Shown in pieces: positions 1 through 7,116 of a DNA stretch of 64,000 bases. Source of the stretch: Arthrobacter sp. SLBN-100 (GTDB lineage: Bacteria; Actinomycetota; Actinomycetes; Actinomycetales; Micrococcaceae); contig NZ_VFMY01000001.1 of assembly GCF_006715305.1 (NCBI RefSeq), positions 3,410,001-3,474,000 of the forward strand, written 5' to 3'. The translations under genes were made by a program, and so were the position numbers. The notes beneath the pieces were generated by a model that saw only the letters and a list, made by a program, of their open reading frames with translations, was not told where the DNA came from and ran no database searches. Position 1 is the stretch's first letter. The number at the start of each line of letters is the position of its first letter.

Positions 1-443
1 TGGTGATGGCTGAAGTGGTGACTCCGGGGTGGTCTCCGGACGGGGCGGCCTTCCGGTACGAGGAAGTGCGGCTCCGGAACGCGATCCATGTTGAGGCGGA
101 CGAAGGCACCCGGGTCATGGCGCTCGACAACCTGCTGATCCGGCCGCCGTCGGGGGACGTCACAGGGCTGGGGTTCATGGAGGGGTTCAGCCACCTCGGG
201 TCCCTGATTGTTGCCGACCCCCGTGTGGACCAGGCGCTCGCCGATGAGCTGCACCACTTGACGTCGAAAAACGATGCCTTGACCGGAATTTCACTGACCC
301 GCACCGTCCAAGGAACCACCGGACTGGTCCTGCGCTCGCTTTCCAACAGCACCGGAGAACTGAACCTCCTGCTTGGCGCCTGCACAGCCCTCCTCCGCAA
401 GCGGTGGTACGGGCAGGAGCCATTGAACCTGAGGAAGCACTGA
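1..443 (+). CDS. ureD: Urease accessory protein UreD, C-terminal part (cut by window start)
   Basis: The reading frame is open from the first base and ends with TGA at 441-443, so only the C-terminal ~146 residues are present. The segment GFMEGFSHLGSLIVADP and the ending SLSNSTGELNLLLGACTALLR-KRWYG resemble the C-terminal half of actinobacterial UreD/UreH. This family is a chaperone that, with UreF and UreG, delivers nickel to apo-urease in the cytoplasm. The other urease genes would be expected just upstream, outside the window. No further ure gene follows, so ureD is probably last in its operon. The assignment rests on family resemblance of a fragment. The ATG near position 6 is internal and should not be taken as the start. 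Confidence 0.75.
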   Translation, partial: VMAEVVTPGWSPDGAAFRYEEVRLRNAIHVEADEGTRVMALDNLLIRPPSGDVTGLGFMEGFSHLGSLIVADPRVDQALADELHHLTSKNDALTGISLTRTVQGTTGLVLRSLSNSTGELNLLLGACTALLRKRWYGQEPLNLRKH

Positions 444-507
444 TGACTGCGGCGTTGAAGGGGCGGCTGACGGGTGGCTCCAGACCATAAGAAGGGGCGA
501 AGCAAGC

Positions 508-526
508 GGGCACGGGGGCGGTGCCC
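508..526. terminator. Weak hairpin between convergent genes
   Basis: GGGCAC (508-513) and GTGCCC (521-526) can pair around a 7-nt loop. The hairpin lies between ureD (+) and the convergent hexapeptide-repeat gene (-). A perfect 12-bp palindrome, CCTGCCGGCAGG, follows at 547-558. No T-tract is present, so the terminator role is tentative. Confidence 0.3.
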
Positions 527-559
527 AGCCGGGCAGGAGCCTCCGCCCTGCCGGCAGGC

Positions 560-1012
560 TCAGGCCGCCATCCGGCCCTTGCTCTTCCGGTGCGGCCGGT
601 TCTTCGCCTGGTCCCGGACTCGCACGCCCGGATCCATTGGGACGTGACCGCCGTCGGGAACTGTAGTATCCGTGTGCAGGTGGACGCCATGTTCAATCAG
701 GACGCTGGAGCCAATCCGCGAGTGGCTCCCGATATGCACCCGGCTTCCGATCACCGTCCCACGGCCGATCCGCACGCCATCACCGATCACCGCGCGCTCG
801 CCAATGGTCGCATCGCGGTCAATCCAGCTGCCGTGCCCAACCCGGCACCCCGAGCCGATCCGGGCGCCGTACTCTACATACGTCATCGGACCGATGCGTG
901 CGCTGTCGGCGACTGTGGCGCCCGGAGCGATAAGCCCGCCGCCGTTGGCATGGCGGGCATAGCGGGTGACCTTCCCGGCGTCGTCTTCAACTGATACAAA
1001 CTTCGCGTTCAT
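560..1012 (-). CDS. Hexapeptide-repeat (left-handed beta-helix) protein
   Basis: A 150-residue protein. Residues ~28-115 are a continuous series of hexapeptide turns ([IV]-G-x4, for example ARIGSG, ATIGER, VRIGRG, SRIGSS), the pattern that forms a left-handed parallel beta-helix in acyl- and nucleotidyltransferases and gamma-carbonic anhydrases. About ten or more turns are visible. There is no N-terminal nucleotidyltransferase or acceptor domain, so the substrate cannot be assigned. The C-terminal ~25 residues are basic and polar (RDQAKNRPHRKSKGRM). It may be a small transferase, a structural protein or a regulator. The gene stands alone, convergent with ureD. Confidence 0.75.
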   Translation of the reverse strand: MNAKFVSVEDDAGKVTRYARHANGGGLIAPGATVADSARIGPMTYVEYGARIGSGCRVGHGSWIDRDATIGERAVIGDGVRIGRGTVIGSRVHIGSHSRIGSSVLIEHGVHLHTDTTVPDGGHVPMDPGVRVRDQAKNRPHRKSKGRMAA

Positions 1013-1105
1013 TCAATCCCTCGCTTGAAGGCGCGGACTCTTCCGCACACTCAGTTAACGGTCCACAACTCAAAGGGATTCCCGCGAAATGCGAAGGACG
1101 GCAGG

Positions 1106-1765
1106 CTACGCCACCAGGTTGGCAGCGGCAGTGTCCATGTGTGCCCGAATGGTCTTGCGGGCCAGGGATGCGTCACCGGTTTCGATCGCCGCAACGATTT
1201 CATGGTGGCGGTCCACGCTCATGTTTTTGACGCCCTTCTCCAGCCCGGCGAACATGATGGACATCCGGATGGAGCCTTCCAGCGATTCCCATGTGTGCAG
1301 CAGGGTCTCGTTCTCCGTGAGCCGGCACAGGGTGCGGTGGAACTCCAGGTCCGATTCAACGCGCTCCTGCAGGCCTGCCTTCTCCGCCGCCTTCATCCCA
1401 TCGATGGCTGAGCGCAGGGAACCAATGACATGCTGCCGGTCCGGCAGCTCGCACAGCGTCCGGGCGGCCAGGGATTCCAGCGCGGCGCGGACAGCGTAGA
1501 TGTCCCGGATTTCCTTTTCATCCAGGTGGCGGACCGAAAGCCTGCCACGGGGCCCGGCTGACAGCAGGCCTTCCTGCTCCAGTTGCCGAAGTGCCTCGCG
1601 GAGGGTGCCGCGGCTGATCTGCAGCATGTCCGAAAGTTCGGTCTCCACCAGGTGCCGGCCAGGTTCCAGCTCACCGCTGGTGATGGCGGTCCTCAGCGCC
1701 GAGAGCGCCTGCTCGCGCAGGCTTTTCTTCTGCAGTCCCAGCAGCGGTGCTGTCACTCCGGCCAT
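1106..1765 (-). CDS. GntR-family (FCD) transcriptional regulator of the adjacent tetrose/polyol locus
   Basis: A 219-residue GntR/FadR-type repressor. The N-terminal winged helix spans residues ~10-75 (SLREQALSALRTAITSGEL, then LQISRGTLREALRQLEQEGLL). The C-terminal all-helical FCD ligand domain has a conserved Asp/His pattern (ESDLEFHRTL; DRHHEIVAAI) that usually binds a metal and a small acid or sugar acid. I use the ATG at 1765 rather than a start 34 codons earlier: GAGGA lies 8-9 nt before it, and the homology begins there. The longer frame would also run through a hairpin and an operator-like palindrome. It lies downstream of the transketolase genes on the same strand. Its predicted operator at 1789-1801 matches three copies in the divergent promoter at 5.2 kb, supporting local regulation. 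Confidence 0.88.
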   Translation of the reverse strand: MAGVTAPLLGLQKKSLREQALSALRTAITSGELEPGRHLVETELSDMLQISRGTLREALRQLEQEGLLSAGPRGRLSVRHLDEKEIRDIYAVRAALESLAARTLCELPDRQHVIGSLRSAIDGMKAAEKAGLQERVESDLEFHRTLCRLTENETLLHTWESLEGSIRMSIMFAGLEKGVKNMSVDRHHEIVAAIETGDASLARKTIRAHMDTAAANLVA

Positions 1766-1788
1766 GGTGTCTGTCCTCAATGTTCTAA

Positions 1789-1801
1789 GTCGACTGTTTA
1801 C
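1789..1801 (+). promoter_or_regulatory. Predicted GntR operator, autoregulatory copy
   Basis: GTCGACTGTTTAC lies 24 bp upstream of the GntR start codon. It overlaps a 7-bp inverted repeat (CGACTGT-TT-ACAGTCG, 1791-1806). The 13-mer matches the sites at 5219, 5269 and 5289 in the divergent transporter/isomerase promoter and is proposed as the binding site of this regulator. Confidence 0.6.
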
Positions 1802-1823
1802 AGTCGTAGTTTCGATAATACGG

Positions 1824-1864
1824 CAGAAGCACGGCGCCGGGCGGGACCTGGTACCGTGCTTCTG
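1824..1864 (-). terminator. Hairpin between transketolase subunit and GntR genes
   Basis: A perfect 11-bp inverted repeat, CAGAAGCACGG (1824-1834) and CCGTGCTTCTG (1854-1864), with a 19-nt loop. It begins 13 nt beyond the end of the transketolase C-subunit gene. There is no long T-tract, so termination may be partial or factor-assisted. It separates the catabolic operon from the regulator gene, which would then use its own promoter. Confidence 0.6.
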
Positions 1865-1876
1865 CATCGATCAGAC

Positions 1877-2908
1877 CTAGCCGAGTTCGGCGAGGACCTT
1901 CGCGACGATCCTGTCCACGGCCAGGCCGTAGCGGTCATGCAGTGTGGGCAGTGCGCCGGCGTCCAGGAACTGGTCCGGGAGGGCGACCGGGACCACGCGC
2001 TTGCCCACTCCGGCGGTGACGACGGCCGAGGCCACGGTTTCGAACAGGCCGCCCACCACGGAGTGGTTTTCCAGCGTGACGGCCAGCCGGTCGGTGTTGA
2101 TCTGGGCGAGGACGGTTTCGGCGTCGAACGGCTTAATGGTGGGGGTATGCACGACGGCGACGTCCACGTTGTGTGCCGCGAGGGCCTTGGCTGCCTGCAG
2201 GGCGCGCATGGTCATCAGGCCCGAGGAGATGAAAACAACGTCGTTGCCGCCGCGCAGCACCTTGGCCTTGCCCAGTTCGAACGTGTAGCCGTACTCGTCC
2301 AGAACGGTGGGGACATTGCCGCGGAGCAGGCGCAGGTAAGTTGGTCCCTCCGAAGCTGCCAGCTGGGGGACCGCCTGCTCGATGTCCACTGAGTCGCAGG
2401 GGTCAACGATGGTCAGGTTGGGCATGCCGCGGAAGATCGCCATGTCCTCCGTGGCCTGGTGGCTGGGACCGTATCCGGTTGTCAGGCCCGGCAGTCCGCC
2501 CACGATGTTCACGTTCAGGTTCGGTTCGGCCGCGTCCAGGCAGAGGAAATCGTAGGCGCGCCGGGCGGCGAACACCGAGTAGGTGGACGCGAACGGCACC
2601 AACCCGGTTTCAGCCAGGCCGGCGGCGGCGCCGAAGAGCAATTGTTCGGCCATGCCCATCTGGAAGAACCGCTCAGGGAAGGCCTTGGCGAAGATGTGCA
2701 TGTCCGTGTACTTGCCCAGGTCCGCTGTCAGGCCCACGATCTTGTCGTTCTCCTGCGCGGCCTTCACCAGCGCGTGCCCGAACGGCGCGGAGCTGGTCTT
2801 CTGGCCGGGATCGGCAAAGGAGGCGATCATGGCCGAGGTCTTCAGCTTAGGCTTGGCCGCTGTTGCAATGGCTGCAGGTGCCGAAACGGCCGTGGTGGTG
2901 GTGCTCAT
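1877..2908 (-). CDS. Transketolase C-terminal subunit (pyrimidine-binding and C-terminal domains)
   Basis: A 343-residue second half of a split transketolase. After a ~40-residue Ala/Thr-rich leader it carries the transketolase pyrimidine-binding domain, with the catalytic Glu in QMGMAEQLLFGAAAG, and then the C-terminal transketolase domain (GLMTMRALQAAKAL, ENHSVVGGLFETVA). It should pair with the upstream-encoded subunit to bind thiamine diphosphate and move two-carbon units between ketose and aldose phosphates. The ATG at 2908 overlaps the TGA of the N-subunit gene (ATGA), a translational-coupling arrangement that fits a 1:1 complex. A longer in-frame start exists but would lie inside the partner gene. 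The context suggests erythrose 4-phosphate or a related tetrose or apulose phosphate as substrate. That is inference. Confidence 0.9.
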   Translation of the reverse strand: MSTTTTAVSAPAAIATAAKPKLKTSAMIASFADPGQKTSSAPFGHALVKAAQENDKIVGLTADLGKYTDMHIFAKAFPERFFQMGMAEQLLFGAAAGLAETGLVPFASTYSVFAARRAYDFLCLDAAEPNLNVNIVGGLPGLTTGYGPSHQATEDMAIFRGMPNLTIVDPCDSVDIEQAVPQLAASEGPTYLRLLRGNVPTVLDEYGYTFELGKAKVLRGGNDVVFISSGLMTMRALQAAKALAAHNVDVAVVHTPTIKPFDAETVLAQINTDRLAVTLENHSVVGGLFETVASAVVTAGVGKRVVPVALPDQFLDAGALPTLHDRYGLAVDRIVAKVLAELG

Positions 2909-3837
2909 GCTGAAGCCTTTCCTTCGTATCCGGCCGTGAGCTGCTCGCGGCAGGTCTGCCATTCGTGTTCTTCGATGCGCATGAAGTGCGCCTTCTCGCG
3001 GTTCTCCAGCAGGGGTACGCCGCGGCCCACCTTCGTGTCACACAGGATCACCGAGGGACGTCCGACGGCGGCGGCCTGGGCTGCGGCGTTGTCGAACGCT
3101 GCCAGCAGCGCGCCGACGTCGTTCCCGTCCACGCGCTGGGTGTACCAGCCGAACGATTCCCACTTTTCGGTGACGGGTTCGGTGCGCAGCACCGTGTCCG
3201 TTTTGCCGTCCGCCTGCAGGGCGTTGATGTCCACCATCGCCGTGAGGTTCCCGAGTTGGTGGTGGTGGGCGCCCATGGCCGCTTCCCAGGTGGAGCCCTC
3301 GTCCAGTTCGCCGTCGGAGAGGAAGTTGAACACCCGGGCGTTGGAGCCCTGGTAGCGCAGGCCCAGGGCCATGCCGACGGCGATGGTCAGGCCGTGTCCC
3401 AGGGAGCCGCCGGAGATTTCCATGCCGGGAGTGTAGGTGGACATCCCGGACATCGGCAGGCGGGAATCGTCCGAACCGTAAGTTGCCAGCTCTTCGACCG
3501 GGACGATCCCGGCTTCGGCCAGCGCCGCGTAGTGGCCGATTGCGTAGTGGCCGGTGGAGAGCAGGAACCTGTCCCTGGCTTCCCAATGCGGATCTTCTGC
3601 CTTGAACCGGAGCTGGTCACCGTAGACGGTGGCGAGCATGTCCGCGGCGCCCAGGGCCTGGCCCACATAGCCTTGGCCCTGGACCTCGCCCATGTTCAGG
3701 GCGTGGTGCCGGATCCGGTAGGCGGCGGCGCTGGTCTTCCCGATGCGGTCCTGGGCCATCTGGCTTTCCACAGCCGGGGTCTGGACGGTATCCGTTGGCA
3801 TTGCATGCTCCGTGTTCGTTTCGTGCGTGAGGGTCAT
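2905..3837 (-). CDS. Transketolase N-terminal (thiamine diphosphate-binding) subunit
   Basis: A 310-residue first half of a split transketolase. Visible motifs are GHYAIGHYAALAEAG near residue 95, SGGSLGHGLTIAVGMALGLR near 143, and the ThDP/metal motif SDGELDEGSTWEAAM near 173. Full-length transketolases are ~650-700 residues, and the two subunits together match that. The start ATG at 3837 overlaps the transporter stop (TAATG), so transporter, N-subunit and C-subunit form one transcript. In-frame alternative starts exist within the first 30 residues. Split transketolases of this type are known in dedicated sugar-catabolic operons, for example apulose-4-phosphate transketolase AptAB, separate from the housekeeping Tkt. 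The precise substrate is not determined by the sequence. Confidence 0.9.
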   Translation of the reverse strand: MTLTHETNTEHAMPTDTVQTPAVESQMAQDRIGKTSAAAYRIRHHALNMGEVQGQGYVGQALGAADMLATVYGDQLRFKAEDPHWEARDRFLLSTGHYAIGHYAALAEAGIVPVEELATYGSDDSRLPMSGMSTYTPGMEISGGSLGHGLTIAVGMALGLRYQGSNARVFNFLSDGELDEGSTWEAAMGAHHHQLGNLTAMVDINALQADGKTDTVLRTEPVTEKWESFGWYTQRVDGNDVGALLAAFDNAAAQAAAVGRPSVILCDTKVGRGVPLLENREKAHFMRIEEHEWQTCREQLTAGYEGKASA

Positions 3838-5174
3838 TAGACGCTTACCGTGTTGGGGGTGCTTTTGGTGGCTTCGTCAGCCAGCTGGCGTTCCCGCTTT
3901 CCCCAGGTTTCGCGGGTGGCTACAGCAGACCACAGCCCGATGGCGGCGTACAGGCCGAACAGCAGTGCCGGGCCCATCCAGCCGAAGCTGACGAACAGCA
4001 GGGTGGTGACGAACGGGGTGAAGCCGGACACCATGGCGGAGATCTGGTACGCCAGGGAAGCACCTGAGGCGCGGGTTTTCGCCTGGAACAGCTCGGGGAA
4101 CCAGGAGCCCTGGGCGCCGGCGAGCGAGTTCTGGCAGACGGCGTAGGAGATGGCGACCGTGGCGATGATGAAGATGAACAGCCCGGTGTTCACCAGCAGG
4201 AACATGGGAACCGCGAAGAGTACGGCGAAGGCGCAGGACCAGATGTACAGCGGCCGGCGGCCGATCCTGTCAGTCAGGCGGGCCCAGGCCATGGTGGCGA
4301 AGATGCCGATGGCTGAGGCGATGCAGAGGGCGATGAGGGTCTCGCTCTTGTCCGCCAGCTTTTCGGTGTGCAGGTACGAAATCATGTACGTGATGGACAC
4401 GGCGTAGCCGGCTGTTTCGGCGACGCGCAGGCCGATGCCGCGGACGATGTTGCGCCAGTCCGTCTTGATGACCTCAATGATGGGAGACTTCACGATGTCG
4501 CCGCTGTCCTTGACCTCGTCGAAGACGGGGCTTTCCGGAACCTTTGCACGGATGATCAGGCCCACCACCACCAGCACGATGCTGGCCAGGAACGGAACGC
4601 GCCAGGCGAGCTCGCCGCCGAGGTTGACGCTGACCAGGAAGACCAGGTTGGCCAGCAGGAGGCCTACCGGGAAGCCGGCCTGGACGATGCCGGTGAACTT
4701 GCCCTTGGACTTCCACGGCGCGTGCTCGTAGCTCATCAGGATGGCGCCGCCCCATTCGGCACCAAAGGCCAGGCCCTGGACAATGCGGACGAACACCAGC
4801 AGCGCCGGAGCCAGCAGGCCCACCTGGCTGTAGGTGGGGAGCAGGCCGATCAGGAACGTAGCCACGCCCATCAGGATCAGCGAGGCGACCAGCACAGGCT
4901 TGCGGCCTACCTTGTCACCGAGGTGTCCGCCGATGATGCCGCCCAGCGGGCGGGCGGCGAAGCCCACACCCAGGGTGGCGAAGGCAGCCAGGGTGCCGGT
5001 GACGGGATCGCCCGTGGGGAAGAAGGCGGTTCCAAAATACAGCGCAGCAGCGGTGCCGAAACCGATGAAGTCGTACGTCTCGATCACTGCGCCCACACCG
5101 GAGCCGATGGCGACGCGCCTGGCGTCCTTGGTGCCGTGGACCGGCCCGCGCATAGTCAGAGCATCTTTGCTCAT
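3837..5174 (-). CDS. MHS-family (major facilitator) metabolite:proton symporter
   Basis: A 445-residue MFS permease with about 12 predicted membrane segments. It has the signature of the metabolite:H+ symporter subfamily (ShiA, KgtP, ProP, CitH): ETYDFIGFGTAAALYF in helix 1 and ARPLGGIIGGHLGDKVGRKP in the loop 2-3 region. The start at ATG 5174 is preceded by GGGAACC and agrees with subfamily length; a 43-codon upstream extension would cross operator sites. It heads the operon with the split transketolase and faces the isomerase-dehydrogenase-kinase operon, so it probably imports the polyol, ketose or acid sugar that those enzymes degrade. MHS members mostly carry carboxylates or zwitterions, which is a mild argument for an acidic substrate. 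Confidence 0.88.
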   Translation of the reverse strand: MSKDALTMRGPVHGTKDARRVAIGSGVGAVIETYDFIGFGTAAALYFGTAFFPTGDPVTGTLAAFATLGVGFAARPLGGIIGGHLGDKVGRKPVLVASLILMGVATFLIGLLPTYSQVGLLAPALLVFVRIVQGLAFGAEWGGAILMSYEHAPWKSKGKFTGIVQAGFPVGLLLANLVFLVSVNLGGELAWRVPFLASIVLVVVGLIIRAKVPESPVFDEVKDSGDIVKSPIIEVIKTDWRNIVRGIGLRVAETAGYAVSITYMISYLHTEKLADKSETLIALCIASAIGIFATMAWARLTDRIGRRPLYIWSCAFAVLFAVPMFLLVNTGLFIFIIATVAISYAVCQNSLAGAQGSWFPELFQAKTRASGASLAYQISAMVSGFTPFVTTLLFVSFGWMGPALLFGLYAAIGLWSAVATRETWGKRERQLADEATKSTPNTVSV

Positions 5175-5218
5175 GGTGGTTCCCTTTCGGAGAGCGGCGT
5201 CATTGGGGGTAGGCCGCT

Positions 5219-5231
5219 GTCGACCGTTAAC
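5219..5231 (+). promoter_or_regulatory. Predicted GntR operator copy 1 in the divergent promoter
   Basis: GTCGACCGTTAAC lies 45 bp upstream of the transporter start codon. It differs at only two positions from the copy in front of the GntR gene. Confidence 0.6.
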
Positions 5232-5268
5232 AAATGATAGACCCAGTGTGACGCGGATCATGACCGGT

Positions 5269-5281
5269 GTCAACAGTCGAC
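5269..5281 (-). promoter_or_regulatory. Predicted GntR operator copy 2 in the divergent promoter
   Basis: On the minus strand it reads GTCGACTGTTGAC, 12 of 13 identical to the autoregulatory site at 1789. It lies between the two divergent operons. Confidence 0.6.
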
Positions 5282-5288
5282 TCTGGAG

Positions 5289-5301
5289 GTTGACTGTCAA
5301 C
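5289..5301 (+). promoter_or_regulatory. Predicted GntR operator copy 3, most symmetric
   Basis: GTTGACTGTCAAC has perfect 6-bp arms around a central T. Its centre lies 20 bp (two helical turns) from the centre of copy 2, so two dimers could bind the same DNA face and control both divergent operons. Confidence 0.6.
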
Positions 5302-5373
5302 ACTGCGTCAGTCTACTGTGGTCCTCATCACTACCGCTCGGTATGAGCCGCGCACTACAGAACCAAGGGATCA

Positions 5374-6201
5374 ATGATGTTCCATTCCAGACTCGGGTGC
5401 TCATCCATCAGCTTCCGCCACCAGGAGCTCATCGCTGCCCTGGGAACCATGAGCGAACTGGGGTTCGAGGAGATTGACCTGGGTGCCCTTCCGGGCGTCT
5501 GCGACCACGTCCCCTACAACCTCGACCCGGTGGCCGTCGCCACTGTTTCCACGCAGGTTGCTGCATCCGGGCTCCGGGTGCGCTCCGTGAACGGCGACAT
5601 CGGGGACCTTAATGCAGTGCTCGACGGCGACGGCCGGGCAGCGAGGCAGCGGCACCTGGACGCCTTGCTCACCCTGACGGCTGACACCGGAGCCAGGGCG
5701 CTGGTGCTGCCCTGCGGCGCACTGGACCATGCCCCCGTCCGGAGCGTGGGGGAGGACCTGGACACCATCGCCGGGCAACTCATCCAGGCACACGAACGGG
5801 CTGCGGGGTTCGGCGTCGAACTGTGGACCGAGTCGCTGCACTTCCTGCGGTTCTGCTGGAACCTGGAACGCGCGGGACTGCTGGCTGACCGGCTGGCGGG
5901 ATCCGGCGTCGGAATTGTTATGGATTTCAGCCACATCGTGGCGGCCGGCGAGGACCCGCTGCAGTACCTCAAGCGGCACCGCGGGCGCATCTCCCACGTC
6001 CACCTGCGGGACGCCGTGCCGGGGAACATTAACCTCAGCATCGGCAACGGCAACACTGACTTTGCCGGCGGGCTGAAGCGGCTCGCGGCAGACGGCTACG
6101 CCGGGCACTTCTCGCTGGAGCTGGAAACCCGGGACGTCACCCACGACGAACGGCCGGCTGCCGCAGCCAAAGCGGCAAGCTTCATTACCGACCTCATCTG
6201 A
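5374..6201 (+). CDS. Sugar phosphate isomerase/epimerase (xylose-isomerase-like TIM barrel)
   Basis: A 275-residue AP-endonuclease-2/xylose-isomerase-like TIM barrel. Likely metal or active-site positions lie in LWTESLHFLRF (~residue 151), IVMDFSHI (~187), HVHLRDAVPG (~211) and FSLELETRD (~249), which give the expected Glu/Asp/His set. The family includes hydroxypyruvate isomerase, OtnI, L-erythrulose-phosphate isomerase (LerI), D-apiose isomerase and tagatose epimerases, so the fold alone does not fix the substrate. AAGGGATCA precedes tandem ATGs at 5374 and 5377. It opens the plus-strand operon with dehydrogenase, kinase and RpiB-like genes, opposite the transporter. An isomerase acting on a tetrulose or its phosphate is the best guess. 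Confidence 0.82.
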   Translation: MMFHSRLGCSSISFRHQELIAALGTMSELGFEEIDLGALPGVCDHVPYNLDPVAVATVSTQVAASGLRVRSVNGDIGDLNAVLDGDGRAARQRHLDALLTLTADTGARALVLPCGALDHAPVRSVGEDLDTIAGQLIQAHERAAGFGVELWTESLHFLRFCWNLERAGLLADRLAGSGVGIVMDFSHIVAAGEDPLQYLKRHRGRISHVHLRDAVPGNINLSIGNGNTDFAGGLKRLAADGYAGHFSLELETRDVTHDERPAAAAKAASFITDLI

Positions 6202-6299
6202 CCCTCGATTGCTGCCTAACTGCCCTTTTGACCCCTCAAAACGGCGCCTGCGGAGCAATCGATCCAACCCACCACACTGAACAAAACCCAAGGAGCATC

Positions 6300-7073
6300 A
6301 TGACCACCATCCAGCGCACCGCCGTCCTCACCGGGGCAACCTCGGACCGGGGCATCGGCCTCACCACAGCCCGCCGCTACGCCAGCCAGGGTTGGGCCGT
6401 GGTCATCCTGGACCTCGATGGCGAGAAGTCCGCAAAGGTTGCCGCCGAGATCGGCAACGAGTTCAACGTTCCTGCCTTCGGCCACGAAATCGACGTCGCC
6501 AACGAGGCCTCCGTGACGGCCGCCCAGGCAGCCGTCGCCGCGGAGGTCGCCGCAGGGAACCTGCCTCCCGTCGGTGCCCTGGCCAATATCGCCGGCATCA
6601 CCTCCCCGCTTCCGTTCCTCGAGACCACCCTTGAGCTGTGGCACAAGGTGATGGACGTGAACGCCACCGGCACCTACCTTGTCACCAAGGCCTTCCTGCC
6701 GGACATGATCGAGAACGGCTGGGGCCGGATCGTCAACATGTCCTCAGTCTCCGCCCAGCGCGGCGGCGGCGTCTTCGGCAAGGTCCCCTACTCCGCCGCC
6801 AAGGCCGCCATCCTCGGCTTCACCAAGGCCCTGGCCCGCGAGCTCGGCACCACCGGCGTCACCGTCAATGCCATCACGCCCGGCGCCGTGGACACCAACA
6901 TCCGCGTGGGCAGCACCGAGGAGCAGGAAGCGGCGATCAACGCCGGCATCCCGCTGGGCCGCAACGCCACCACCGAGGAAGTGGCAGCCGTGATCACGTT
7001 CCTGTCTTCCGAGGACTCGGCCTACCTCACGGGCACCACCGTCGACATCAACGGCGGAAGCCACCTGCACTAA
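6300..7073 (+). CDS. SDR dehydrogenase, probable polyol (tetritol) dehydrogenase
   Basis: A 257-residue classical short-chain dehydrogenase. It has the cofactor motif TGATSDRGIG (residues ~10-19), an acidic residue after beta-2 (LDLDGEKS) favouring NAD+, NIAGIT as a variant of NNAG, MSSVSAQ with the catalytic Ser, and PYSAAKAAILG with Tyr-x3-Lys. It ends TTVDINGGSHLH, a typical SDR C-terminus. AAGGAG directly precedes ATG 6300; a longer frame from 6228 has no such site. Placed between an isomerase and a DhaK-type kinase, it most likely oxidises a sugar alcohol to a ketose, as DthD does for D-threitol to D-erythrulose in mycobacteria. The substrate call is contextual. Confidence 0.82.
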   Translation: MTTIQRTAVLTGATSDRGIGLTTARRYASQGWAVVILDLDGEKSAKVAAEIGNEFNVPAFGHEIDVANEASVTAAQAAVAAEVAAGNLPPVGALANIAGITSPLPFLETTLELWHKVMDVNATGTYLVTKAFLPDMIENGWGRIVNMSSVSAQRGGGVFGKVPYSAAKAAILGFTKALARELGTTGVTVNAITPGAVDTNIRVGSTEEQEAAINAGIPLGRNATTEEVAAVITFLSSEDSAYLTGTTVDINGGSHLH

Positions 7074-7116
7074 AAGTCCCGCGCCCCAAGAAACCACGGA
7101 TGCCAGAGAGCCCATA

